In this document: piece after piece, positions 20,280-29,425 of the stretch
Layout: each line of letters opens with the position of its first letter
How positions within the stretch are numbered: the first letter of the stretch is position 1
NCBI RefSeq assembly: GCF_928097925.1
Contig: NZ_CAKMRI010000002.1
Coordinates: 1 to 41,270, forward strand
Reading direction: 5' to 3'
From: Mediannikoviicoccus vaginalis
GTDB taxonomy: Bacteria; Bacillota; Clostridia; Tissierellales; Peptoniphilaceae
DNA: 41,270 bases
The notes under the pieces: model-generated
The model's database searches: none
Told to the model about the DNA's origin: nothing
What the model saw: the letters and a program-made list of their open reading frames with translations, nothing else
Program-made: the position numbers and the translations under genes

Positions 20280-23200
20280 ATGAATATTGAAGAAAAACTG
20301 AAAAATTTAAAAATAAAAGGGATAACTGTGTGGAAAGATGGTGAAAAACTTAAGTTTAGTGCTCCTAAAGATAGTATGAATAACAAAATTTTATCTTGGC
20401 TTAAAAATAATAAGAAAGAAATTTTGGACTATTTAGACAATAAGGAAGTTTTATATTATGAAGATACAAAAAATAGATACGAAAGATTTGCATTGACAAA
20501 TATACAATCATCTTATGTAATGGGTAGAAATGAGTACTTTGAGTTGGGTGGAATTGGTTGCCACGCATATATAGAAATAGAATATGATAGCATCTTAGAT
20601 GTTGATAAAATAAACAAAGCATGGAATTTGGTAATAAAAAAACATGATATGCTTAGGGCTGTAGTTTTTGAAGATGGAACTCAAATTGTTCAGGAACATG
20701 TCCCAAATATTTTAGTTGAAAGTATAAAAATTGGTGATGGAGAGGTTAGTAAGTTTAGAAAAGACTTAGAATTTAAACAATATAAACTGGGGCAATGGCC
20801 GATGTGTGAAATTGCTATTACTCTAAAACCTAATGTATCAGTTATACATTTTTCATTGGATATGTTAATAGCAGATTATAATAGCATAAATATTATATTA
20901 AGTGATTTAGAATATTTTTATAAAAATCCTAACAGCTATGTCAATTTTCCAAGCAAGTATAGAGATGTATTTAAGTATCAAGAAAAAGCAATAACTAGTT
21001 CTAAAAATAAAAATCAAGATGAAGAATACTGGTCTAAAAAATTAGATGTTATTTATGAAGCTCCTAATTTACCCATACTTTCACAGAATAATGGTGTAAA
21101 AACTTTTAGCCAAAAATCAATACAACTAAATAATTTTGAATGGGATAAAATATGTGCAATTTCTAAGATAAATAATATTACCCCATCAGTTTTAATAATG
21201 TCAGTGCTAACTGAAACGATAGCATATTGGTCGACAAATAAAAAATTTAGTATAAATACTACTTTCTTTAACAGACCCCAAATAGTAGATGATATTGATT
21301 CTGTAGTAGGCGATTTTACGGATGTTAATATAACTTCTATAAATATGGATTATAGTAAGACATTTTTAGAAAGAACAAAGATTTTACAAGATGATTTATG
21401 GACTGATTTAGAACACAAAGAAGTTTCAGGTGTTGAAGTTTTGAGAAAATTGAGTAAAAAAAGAAAACAAAACATTATTATACCAGTAGTTTTTACTAGC
21501 ACAATAGGGTTATCAAATAGCAACACAATACTTTCGAATAGAAAGATTATTTACAGAATAAGTCAAACTCCACAGGTATATTTAGATTGTCAAATTATGG
21601 AAGAAAATAATGGAGTTAAAATTAATTGGGATATTAGGGATGGTGTATTTAAAAAGAAAATTATTGATGATATGTTTGAATGCTTTACTAACATAATTGA
21701 AAATTTTAAATCAGATAAAAATATTTTAGATAACAAGATTGTTACTAAATTAAGTAAAAGCAGTTTAGATACAAGAAAAACAGTAAATGATACATTTGAA
21801 AGCTTTAATATAAAAAGATTAGAAGATTGTTATTTTGACTCATTGAAAGAGCATAAAAATAAAACGGCATTGATTTGCGACAACAAAGAATACACATACG
21901 AAGAGTTTAATAAATATGTATACTCAATTTTTAAAAATTTAGAAAAAAATGGAATAACTAAGGGAGATAGAGTCATTATTGATATCCCTAAAAGCGTTTG
22001 GCAAGTTGCATCTGTAATAGCAACTTTGGCTATTGGCGCTGTGTATATTCCTATTAACACTTCGCAACCAATAAAAAGAAAAGAAAGAATAATTGAAAAT
22101 TCTGATGCTAAAATAATTTTATCGTTTAATAGCACAAATTTAAATGAATTTAATACAAAGATTATAGATTTGAGAAAATGCATAATTTATCAAAACGTAG
22201 AATATGAATATTGGAAAAACAAGAGAAAATCATATGATGATGAAGCTTATATAATTTTTACATCAGGGACAACTGGAGACCCAAAAGGAGTTGTGATTAC
22301 ACATAGAGCGGCTATTAACACTATAATTGATGTTAATAAAAAATATAAAATTAACGAAAATGATGTATTTTTAGGTCTAGCAAATCTTTCTTTTGATCTA
22401 TCAGTATATGATATTTTTGGTTCATTTCTTGCGGGTGGGACTTTAGTATTACCAGACTCAAAAACATTAAAAGATCCAAATATTATATACAATCAAATGT
22501 TGTTATATAGAGTTAGCGTTTGGAATTCAGTACCAGCTCAAATGCAACTTATAACTAACTTCTTAGCTATGTCTAAGAATTTAAGGAGAAGTGAGTTTTT
22601 AAGAACTATAATACTATCAGGTGATTGGATTCCGATCGATCTTCCTGAAAAAATATATAGTGAGTTTCCTAATGCACAAGTAATAAGTATGGGAGGTGCT
22701 ACTGAAGCTTCGATATGGTCTATCTATCATGTGGTTAGCAAACAAGAAACATTCCTAAATAGTGTTCCATATGGCACACCTTTAGCTAATCAAAAGTTTT
22801 ATATATTAAACGAAGCAATGGAAGATTGTCCAGATTATGTTGTAGGAAGTTTGTATATATCAGGAACAGGGCTTTCTGTAGGTTACTTAAATGATGAGAA
22901 ACTTAATGCTGAAAAATTCAAGACTTTAGGCAATGATGGAGAGCGAATTTATAGAACAGGAGACATTGGTTATTATTTGCCTAATGGTGACATTATTTTT
23001 TGTGGTAGAGAGGATGGAGATTCACAAATAAAAATACATGGTCATAGAATTGAGTTATCCGAAATTAAATCTGCTTTATTGGAAAACAAAGATATTGATT
23101 CAGCTGAAGTGTTTACAATTGATGTAGATAGTTTAGAAAAGAAAATTTGCGCAGCCATTTTACCAAAAAAGATAATAATCAATGATGATTTATTGGATAG

Positions 23201-25790
23201 AAATGAAGAGGTAAATAAATTAAAAGAGTTAGAAAATAGTATAAATGAAAATATTAAAGATGAACTTATTGAAAAATGGATTAAAGCATCTGAAAAAGTA
23301 GTTATAAGTGATATTTTGAATACATTTCAAAAATGTGGTTTCTTTATTAATAATGCAGAAAAGTACACTTTTGAAGAAATTATATATGGGATGGGAATAC
23401 CTGAAAAACTACAAAAATTAACAAAAAGATGGCTTCAAGTATTAGAAAATGAAAAAATTATTAATAGAGAAAATGAACTTTATTATTTAGCAGGAGAAGT
23501 TAATTGTCTAAATTCAGACAAACAATGGGAAGAGTTCTATAAAATTGAAGAAGAATTTAATTATGGTAAAGATTTTGTTGACTATTTAAAGAAATCTAGC
23601 CAAAATTTGGTAGCGCTTATAAAAGGGGATGAAGATCCATTAAATTTATTATTTCCAAAAGGTGATATAAAGCCTGCACTAGCCTCATATAATACAAATA
23701 AAATAAATAAAATATGTAATTATTTTATAGCTAAAGAAATAGAATTTATTGTAAAAAGAAATAAAGATAAAAAAATCAAGATACTTGAAATCGGTGCGGG
23801 AGTTGGAGGGACAAGCTTAGAAGTAATACCTATACTAGATGGAGAACAAGTTGAATATTATTTTACAGACATATCTACGTTCTTTTTAAATAAAGCTAAA
23901 AGTAATTTTAAAGAATATAATTGGGTTAATTATGGTATTTTTGATATAAATCAAGTTTTTTACGAACAAAATTATGACATATCTTCATTTGACATAATAT
24001 TGTGCGCTAATGTATTGCATAACTCAAAAAATATAGACTTTGTTATGAATAATATTAAAAATTTGTTAGCACCAAACGGTTCATTAATCATATTAGATGA
24101 AACTAGAATGAGTTATATGTTACTAACATCTATGGAATTTAAAGATGGATTGACAGGATTTTCGGATATTAGAAGTTTAAATGAACAAACTTTTTTTAAT
24201 AGAGATCAATGGAAGGATAATTTTGAAAACCATAATGGTCAAATAATATATGAATTTCCTAAAGAAGATAGTCCACTAGATGATTTTGGACAAACTATAT
24301 ATGTAGTAAGATTTAAAGATTCATATAAACCAATAACAGAGAATGCAGTTATCAATGAACTTAAAAATAAATTGGTTTCTTATATGATACCTAATGATGT
24401 TAAAATAATATCTAAAATTCCTACAACAATTAATGGAAAAATTGATATTAAATCATTAAAAAAATTATTCGAAAATACCGTGAAAAATGAAAAACATGTT
24501 ATAGAGGAGACAAAAACTGCAATTGAAGAAAAAATAGAAAAAATTTGGACAAGAGAACTTGGAATAACAAACTTAAGGCTAGATGATAACTTTTATTCTG
24601 TTGGTGGAGATTCTTTACTGATTGCACAAATAGTCACAAAGATATTAGAGGAAGTTCCAGAGGCTAAGGATTGGGAATGGAGTGCCTTGTTATCTGAAAT
24701 GATGCAATTTCAAACGGTTAGAGAAATATCTAAAAGGATACAAGACAAGTTTGAAAAAGGGGAGGAATATCATGATTCATCACTGCTAACTATCAAGAAA
24801 TCCACTATAGATAATAATAAATCGGTAGCTAAAGTTATTTTTCATGCTGGAACAGGAACTCTTTCTGCGTATACTGAAATAATTAATTATATAAAGGAAG
24901 ATAGTAAAGCAAATGAAGCTGTGTTAGGATTTACTTTCGGTGATGAAGCCGAATATATTTCTATGAAAACAGAAGATACTTTTAAATTATTAGGATTAAA
25001 ATACGGTAAAATCTTAAGAGATTTGAATTACTCAAAATATATATTAATAGGACATTGTGTTGGAGGTTTAATTGCATTAGAAACTGCTGAATTTTTAAAT
25101 GCTAATAATAAAAAGGTTATTGATGTTACTTTGATAAGTACGACTATACCTAAAGCTCAGGAAAGAACACTATTTAGAGATATTTCACCAACAAAATATA
25201 AAAAAGCTTTGCACTCTAATTTAAAAAATGAAATTCTGTTAGAACGAACTTTTGCAAGACTAATAAATGCAGATATTTCTAACGCTGGGCATGAGATAAA
25301 GGATCATGAATTAAATGATTGCATTTATGATATGGTAATTAATGGTGATGGAGATTTGAATGTTAACTCCTTTATTCAATTGTCAAATGAATATAAATAT
25401 ATTGGACAACAGTTTAAAAAGTTAAAAGACACACCTTTATCTGAAAGGCTTAATAATTTATATTCAACAATAAAAAGGGAGTCTTTGAATCTTCAAGATT
25501 CAGAAATACGTATGCTTAATACGCTTTTTAACATATTCTCCCAAAATTTCGGTTGTATATCAACATATATACCTAAACAGTATTATGGAAATGTCAGAGT
25601 TTTTTATTGTAAGGAACAGGAAAAGAGTTTTTATGGAGAATTCTTTGCTGAGGATAGAGAAACTTGGGAAGAATATTTGAATGGAGAAATATTTTACGAC
25701 GAAATAGTAGGGCAACATTTTGATTGCTTGAATGGAGAAAACTTAAAGAAAAACTTAAGCAGAATATTAGACTTTAATGCATATAAATAG
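20280..25790 (+). CDS. NRPS 2: TubC dock-Cyclization-Adenylation(Cys)/N-methyltransferase-PCP-Thioesterase
   Basis: An 1836-residue synthetase adding and cyclising a second cysteine, methylating it and releasing the product, laid out like PchF. Domains: TubC-type docking domain at 1-50 (GITVWKDGEKLKFSAPK); Cy at about 75-500 with DMLIADYNS (D194, D199, S202); adenylation from about 520 (TSGTTGDPKG near 661; D706-L707-Y710 and SIW, Cys-like); AdoMet methyltransferase inserted between core motifs A8 and A9 at about 970-1350 (ILEIGAGVGG near 1168); A10 NGKIDIK near 1385; PCP with S1445; thioesterase at about 1510-1836. The thioesterase nucleophile elbow is GHCVG, with C1593 replacing the usual serine; H1813 (VGQHFDCL) is the likely general base. 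ATG 20280 has GGAGG 5 nt upstream; TTG 20268 precedes that site and is rejected. Confidence 0.93.
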   Translation: MNIEEKLKNLKIKGITVWKDGEKLKFSAPKDSMNNKILSWLKNNKKEILDYLDNKEVLYYEDTKNRYERFALTNIQSSYVMGRNEYFELGGIGCHAYIEIEYDSILDVDKINKAWNLVIKKHDMLRAVVFEDGTQIVQEHVPNILVESIKIGDGEVSKFRKDLEFKQYKLGQWPMCEIAITLKPNVSVIHFSLDMLIADYNSINIILSDLEYFYKNPNSYVNFPSKYRDVFKYQEKAITSSKNKNQDEEYWSKKLDVIYEAPNLPILSQNNGVKTFSQKSIQLNNFEWDKICAISKINNITPSVLIMSVLTETIAYWSTNKKFSINTTFFNRPQIVDDIDSVVGDFTDVNITSINMDYSKTFLERTKILQDDLWTDLEHKEVSGVEVLRKLSKKRKQNIIIPVVFTSTIGLSNSNTILSNRKIIYRISQTPQVYLDCQIMEENNGVKINWDIRDGVFKKKIIDDMFECFTNIIENFKSDKNILDNKIVTKLSKSSLDTRKTVNDTFESFNIKRLEDCYFDSLKEHKNKTALICDNKEYTYEEFNKYVYSIFKNLEKNGITKGDRVIIDIPKSVWQVASVIATLAIGAVYIPINTSQPIKRKERIIENSDAKIILSFNSTNLNEFNTKIIDLRKCIIYQNVEYEYWKNKRKSYDDEAYIIFTSGTTGDPKGVVITHRAAINTIIDVNKKYKINENDVFLGLANLSFDLSVYDIFGSFLAGGTLVLPDSKTLKDPNIIYNQMLLYRVSVWNSVPAQMQLITNFLAMSKNLRRSEFLRTIILSGDWIPIDLPEKIYSEFPNAQVISMGGATEASIWSIYHVVSKQETFLNSVPYGTPLANQKFYILNEAMEDCPDYVVGSLYISGTGLSVGYLNDEKLNAEKFKTLGNDGERIYRTGDIGYYLPNGDIIFCGREDGDSQIKIHGHRIELSEIKSALLENKDIDSAEVFTIDVDSLEKKICAAILPKKIIINDDLLDRNEEVNKLKELENSINENIKDELIEKWIKASEKVVISDILNTFQKCGFFINNAEKYTFEEIIYGMGIPEKLQKLTKRWLQVLENEKIINRENELYYLAGEVNCLNSDKQWEEFYKIEEEFNYGKDFVDYLKKSSQNLVALIKGDEDPLNLLFPKGDIKPALASYNTNKINKICNYFIAKEIEFIVKRNKDKKIKILEIGAGVGGTSLEVIPILDGEQVEYYFTDISTFFLNKAKSNFKEYNWVNYGIFDINQVFYEQNYDISSFDIILCANVLHNSKNIDFVMNNIKNLLAPNGSLIILDETRMSYMLLTSMEFKDGLTGFSDIRSLNEQTFFNRDQWKDNFENHNGQIIYEFPKEDSPLDDFGQTIYVVRFKDSYKPITENAVINELKNKLVSYMIPNDVKIISKIPTTINGKIDIKSLKKLFENTVKNEKHVIEETKTAIEEKIEKIWTRELGITNLRLDDNFYSVGGDSLLIAQIVTKILEEVPEAKDWEWSALLSEMMQFQTVREISKRIQDKFEKGEEYHDSSLLTIKKSTIDNNKSVAKVIFHAGTGTLSAYTEIINYIKEDSKANEAVLGFTFGDEAEYISMKTEDTFKLLGLKYGKILRDLNYSKYILIGHCVGGLIALETAEFLNANNKKVIDVTLISTTIPKAQERTLFRDISPTKYKKALHSNLKNEILLERTFARLINADISNAGHEIKDHELNDCIYDMVINGDGDLNVNSFIQLSNEYKYIGQQFKKLKDTPLSERLNNLYSTIKRESLNLQDSEIRMLNTLFNIFSQNFGCISTYIPKQYYGNVRVFYCKEQEKSFYGEFFAEDRETWEEYLNGEIFYDEIVGQHFDCLNGENLKKNLSRILDFNAYK

Positions 25791-25838
25791 TCTATTTAAA
25801 TAATAATATAAAAATAAGCTTTAAGTTAGGAGGTTAAA

Positions 25839-26918
25839 TTGGAAAAAATTATAGGTATTTTGGGTGGAAGTGGACAAATTGGTAAAAGATGCATTGATAT
25901 ATTGAAGCAAAAAAATTATTCAATTCTTGCCACCTATAATCAAAATTACGTCCCAGATGATAAAAATTGTAGATATATGAAATTAGAAGTTAGTGATATA
26001 GATGCTTTAAGGGAATTCATAAAAAAATGCGATATTATTTTAAATTGTGCGGGAGCTTCATTTATTAATGGAGAAAATATAGCAAGAATTGCTAGTGATT
26101 TTGGCGTTCCTTATATAGATCCATCAGGAGAATCTTTTTTAGAAGATAGACTGGAAGATATTAAAAATAAAAATCTATTTATTTTGTCTGCTGGGTATTT
26201 TCCTGGCTTAACGGGATTAATGTTAAAATATGTTGCAGAGCATTTCGAAGTTCCCTTAATGATTGAGGGATTTAATATAAGCAATGAAGTACCGAGTTAT
26301 TCAGCGATTGAGGATTTCATATTAACTAATTTATCTGGTTTCGGAAAATCTTTAAGTAGTTATATTGATGGGGAAGTAATTAATAATAATTGTTATAAGA
26401 CAGAAGAATATAAAAACAAAAAATATAAAATGTATAACTATTTAACCAATGAGATATTAAGAGTAGCTAAAAAATATAATTTAAAACAAGCTAATTGGTA
26501 CAATTGTTCATTTTCAAGTGAAATTTTAAGTAAAATGCAAATGATTGTACAAAAAATGCAACAAAATATTTATATTGATAACAAGAAAGACATAGATGAA
26601 ATTTTAAATTACTTTAAGAAAGAGGTCGGAATAGGTAAAACATACAGCTATTTAAATATTTGTGGAAGGGGGAGAATAAATGGGAGAACTTCATCAGTTG
26701 AAATAAGTATTGATAGCTCATCAAGTAGTGAAATGAGTGCTATTGTGTTGGGTTATACAGCAATGTCAATTTTAGAGAATACATTTAAAAACGGTATATA
26801 TTATGCTATGGATATCATAAAAATTGATAGAATTATACAAGACATTGACAGTTTAAATATCAATTACAGTATAAATGAAAAATTTGAAGGGGAAAATTAT
26901 TATGAAAGTGAATTATAA
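25839..26918 (+). CDS. Saccharopine-dehydrogenase-like NAD(P) oxidoreductase, candidate thiazoline reductase
   Basis: A 359-residue protein with an N-terminal Rossmann motif (GILGGSGQIGKR, residues 6-17) followed by LNCAGASF and SAGYFPGLTG, as in saccharopine-dehydrogenase-like proteins. In yersiniabactin and pyochelin pathways a reductase (YbtU, PchG) turns one thiazoline into a thiazolidine, which is what allows N-methylation. This is the only reductase in the island, so it is the natural candidate, but it looks like a different family from PchG and the role is inferred. TTG 25839 is chosen because TTAGGAGG stands 5 nt upstream and helix/strand 1 begins right after it. Its last 17 bp overlap the hydrolase gene. 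Confidence 0.75.
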   Translation: MEKIIGILGGSGQIGKRCIDILKQKNYSILATYNQNYVPDDKNCRYMKLEVSDIDALREFIKKCDIILNCAGASFINGENIARIASDFGVPYIDPSGESFLEDRLEDIKNKNLFILSAGYFPGLTGLMLKYVAEHFEVPLMIEGFNISNEVPSYSAIEDFILTNLSGFGKSLSSYIDGEVINNNCYKTEEYKNKKYKMYNYLTNEILRVAKKYNLKQANWYNCSFSSEILSKMQMIVQKMQQNIYIDNKKDIDEILNYFKKEVGIGKTYSYLNICGRGRINGRTSSVEISIDSSSSSEMSAIVLGYTAMSILENTFKNGIYYAMDIIKIDRIIQDIDSLNINYSINEKFEGENYYESEL

Positions 26919-27663
26919 TTTAAATATTGTTGGAGACAAAACAAACAAAAAGATTTTGCTTATTCATGGTGTGGGATTTAGTTATGCAAATTGTTTTAAG
27001 AGTATTATTGCTAAACTCAGTAAAACATATTGCATTATATCCCCAGAATTACCTGGACATGGAAACAATACACTTGGAAGGTTAAGTTCAGTAGAGGATG
27101 TTGCTGAAGATTTAGAAAAATCATTGATGCTTGAAGATATAGTAAATATAGAATGTGCATATGGGATTTCATTAGGAGCAAGTATTGCATTACAAATTTC
27201 TTTGAATAAGAAAATAAATGTTAATAACTTAATTATCGATGGTGGTCAGTATGAGAGCATGGGAGAAATGATTGAACCATTTTCAAAAGTTATGGCAGAA
27301 CAATTTGATAATTTAAAAAACGGAATTCATTTAATAGAAGATGTGAAAAAAGGAATGGGTTATGGAGACAATGATGTTATAACTTTGAAACATATGATGT
27401 ATCCTTTTATTACAAGAGATACATTATACCAAGCTTTTAAGATGGCATATAAATATGATATTAAAAATAAAGTTGAAAAGCTTACAATGCCTGTTTGTAT
27501 AATGTTTGGCAAAAAAGAAACTTATGCAAGCAAATATGTCGATTTAATCAGGAGTAAATCCATAAGTGATGTAAGAGTTGTTAGTTTTGATAATGTAGGA
27601 CATGCTGAAGTATTAGGATTAAATCCAGAGCTAATTATAAATGAAATTGAAAAAGTCTTATAG
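26902..27663 (+). CDS. Alpha/beta-hydrolase of the siderophore operon
   Basis: A 253-residue alpha/beta hydrolase with an oxyanion-loop LLIHGVGFSY, PELPGHG, nucleophile elbow YGISLGAS (S90) and a late histidine in NVGHAEVLG (H234). It differs in sequence style from the editing thioesterase at 13770, so it is not a second copy of it. Possible jobs are release of iron by cleaving the chelator, an extra editing step, or tailoring; nothing in the sequence decides. ATG 26902 has AAGGGGA 8 nt upstream; an in-frame ATG at 26875 lies inside the reductase gene before that site. The 17-bp overlap with the reductase indicates translational coupling. Confidence 0.8.
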   Translation: MKVNYNLNIVGDKTNKKILLIHGVGFSYANCFKSIIAKLSKTYCIISPELPGHGNNTLGRLSSVEDVAEDLEKSLMLEDIVNIECAYGISLGASIALQISLNKKINVNNLIIDGGQYESMGEMIEPFSKVMAEQFDNLKNGIHLIEDVKKGMGYGDNDVITLKHMMYPFITRDTLYQAFKMAYKYDIKNKVEKLTMPVCIMFGKKETYASKYVDLIRSKSISDVRVVSFDNVGHAEVLGLNPELIINEIEKVL

Positions 27664-27679
27664 GATACATTAATATATT

Positions 27680-27695
27680 GGAGGGGATAATTCTG
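27680..27695 (+). promoter_or_regulatory. Strong ribosome-binding site before a CTG start
   Basis: GGAGGGG at 27680-27686, then 6 nt, then CTG 27693. The same heptamer and the same spacing precede the ATT start of the DtxR-type gene. Confidence 0.5.
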
Positions 27696-28664
27696 AGATT
27701 AAATAAAATTGATATAATAGAAAATGTCCTTGAAGGATATATGTTTTCTGAAAAAAAGGTTACTGATGAATGTAAAATTTATACAATTGAAAATTCTACT
27801 GGCTGTGGCGAAATGCGCTGCTACAATTTATTTGAAGGTATTCAATTATCTTATAATATCCTAAATATGGAGACAGCATATCAAAAAATAAATCCTAAAA
27901 GCGGGGTTTTAGAAATAGATCATTGTTTAGAGGGATGTTATGAGTTTAAACTTGAAAATAATGAACGCGCTCTGATAGGTAAAGGCGATCTAAGTGTAAT
28001 CGAAATAGGTAAAGTTCCTTTTGAAGATTCATGCATACCAACAAAAAAATATGTGGGACTTTCAATATTTATTGATATTGAAAAGGCACAAAAATCTATT
28101 GATAAATACTTTCCGTACGCAAAAATTGATTTGTTAGAAATAAAAGACCGTTTATGTAAAAATGGTGCAGCTTTAATTATTCATTCACGTCATGAGATAG
28201 ACCATGTTATTAGTGAACTTTATAGAGTAGATTCTAGAATAAGACTTTCTTATTCAATTATAAAAACAATAGAGTTGTTATTATTTTTAAATTTAGTTGA
28301 AAGTTCAGATACATTTAAGTTAACGTCTTTTTCAGAACCAGTATATAAAGCAACTGTAGAATCATATAAGACGATTTTAAATAATCCTTTTGAAAGATAT
28401 TCTATTTCTGATTTATCAAAAAAATATGCTATTTCAGAATCCAGTTTGAAGAGATGTTTTATATACATAACTGGAAGCTCAATAGGTAATTTTATTAGGG
28501 AAAATTGTTTAGAAGCCGCTGCTAAATTATTAATTCATAAACCCTTAATGTCGATAGGAGAGATTTCTGATTTGTCAGGATATTTGAATCCTAGTAAATT
28601 TTCTGAGTCATTCAAAAAACATTTTGGGCAAACTCCTCAAGAATATAGAAAAAAATCCATCTGA
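27693..28664 (+). CDS. AraC-family regulator (YbtA/PchR-like role), probable CTG start
   Basis: About 323 residues. The C-terminal 90 residues form the double helix-turn-helix of AraC proteins (YSISDLSKKYAISESSLKRCF and IGEISDLSGYLNPSKFSESFKKHFG, then TPQEYRK); the N-terminal part is a ligand-sensing or dimer domain of unclear type. In yersiniabactin and pyochelin systems an AraC protein senses the ferric siderophore and activates synthesis and uptake, and this last gene of the biosynthetic operon probably does the same. The frame has no ATG until about residue 16. TTG 27678 overlaps the ribosome-binding site, so the best initiation point is CTG 27693, 6 nt after GGAGGGG. A terminator follows 39 bp after the stop. 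Confidence 0.85.
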   Translation: MRLNKIDIIENVLEGYMFSEKKVTDECKIYTIENSTGCGEMRCYNLFEGIQLSYNILNMETAYQKINPKSGVLEIDHCLEGCYEFKLENNERALIGKGDLSVIEIGKVPFEDSCIPTKKYVGLSIFIDIEKAQKSIDKYFPYAKIDLLEIKDRLCKNGAALIIHSRHEIDHVISELYRVDSRIRLSYSIIKTIELLLFLNLVESSDTFKLTSFSEPVYKATVESYKTILNNPFERYSISDLSKKYAISESSLKRCFIYITGSSIGNFIRENCLEAAAKLLIHKPLMSIGEISDLSGYLNPSKFSESFKKHFGQTPQEYRKKSI

Positions 28665-28702
28665 CCTTTTTAGAGCAAATAAAGAGCTGTCAGGTTATAA
28701 AG

Positions 28703-28749
28703 AAAATATCCATCTTACTTTATAATAAAGTTGAGATGGATATTTTTTT
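28703..28749 (+). terminator. Intrinsic terminator of the biosynthesis operon
   Basis: AAAATATCCATCT (28703-28715) pairs with AGATGGATATTTT (28734-28746), 13 bp, ending in seven T. It closes the roughly 15-kb operon that begins at 13692. Confidence 0.85.
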
Positions 28750-28778
28750 GTAAATATTCTCTATACACATTCTATGTA
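28749..28778 (+). promoter_or_regulatory. Possible promoter of the transport operon
   Basis: TTGTAA (28749-28754) and TATGTA (28773-28778) with an 18-nt spacer stand just after the terminator and before the ECF S-component gene. The match is moderate. No GTTAG-N6-CTAAC box is visible, so if iron control exists it may act through the AraC protein. Confidence 0.35.
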
Positions 28779-28805
28779 CATTTTATTAATTAACGGAGGT
28801 GTTTT

Positions 28806-29408
28806 ATGAACAATAAAAAAATGACTACAAAAGATGTAGTAACAGTAGCTATTATGATTGCTTTATTTTATGCAATTTCTATTGTTATTGGAATGAGTAT
28901 GGTTGCTGTTCCAGTTGTATATATTTATGGTACTGCTGGAATTGAAATGTTTATAGGAGCTATTTTCTACTTAGTAGCAGCTAACAGACTTAATAAACAC
29001 GGGCTATTATTTATATGGATATTAATTTATGGTCTTATCACAGCAGCTATGGGTTATGTGTTTATGCTTCCATATTTTATTGGACTTGCTATTTTGTGTG
29101 AAATAGTAATGATAGGCAAAGATACTTATATAAATCCAATAAGAAATATGATTGGCTGGAGTGTTTATGGTGCTGGTATGTTCATGGGAATAGGAGTTCC
29201 ATGTTGGATAGCTTGGGAATCTTATCAAAAGCAAGCTTTAGAGAGTGGGTTTGCAGATAAGACATTAACATTGCAATATAATTTGGTATCTTCACCAAAA
29301 CTACTATTATTAGGTGTAACAATAACCGTTATATTATCTGCTTTAGGTGTTTTGTTTGCACAAAAAATTCTTAAAAAGCACTTTAAAAAGGCGGGTATTT
29401 TAGAGTAA
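28806..29408 (+). CDS. ECF transporter S component (MptD / Trep_Strep type)
   Basis: A 200-residue integral membrane protein with about five or six hydrophobic segments and the short basic N-terminus MNNKKMTTKDVV seen in S components. It resembles the Trep_Strep/MptD group, whose ligands are mostly unknown. S components bind the substrate in the membrane and pair with a T protein and two ATPases, which are encoded by the next two genes. Placed at the head of the transport operon of a siderophore island, it most likely takes up the ferric chelator or a related compound, but the ligand is inferred from context only. GGAGGT lies 5 nt before the ATG. Confidence 0.8.
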   Translation: MNNKKMTTKDVVTVAIMIALFYAISIVIGMSMVAVPVVYIYGTAGIEMFIGAIFYLVAANRLNKHGLLFIWILIYGLITAAMGYVFMLPYFIGLAILCEIVMIGKDTYINPIRNMIGWSVYGAGMFMGIGVPCWIAWESYQKQALESGFADKTLTLQYNLVSSPKLLLLGVTITVILSALGVLFAQKILKKHFKKAGILE

Positions 29409-29425
29409 ATGGAGATATATGGGAA

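Noticed and set aside
26875-26877. ATG as an earlier start of the alpha/beta hydrolase
   Set aside because: It lies before the ribosome-binding site AAGGGGA and adds nine residues (MKNLKGKII) with no match to the fold.
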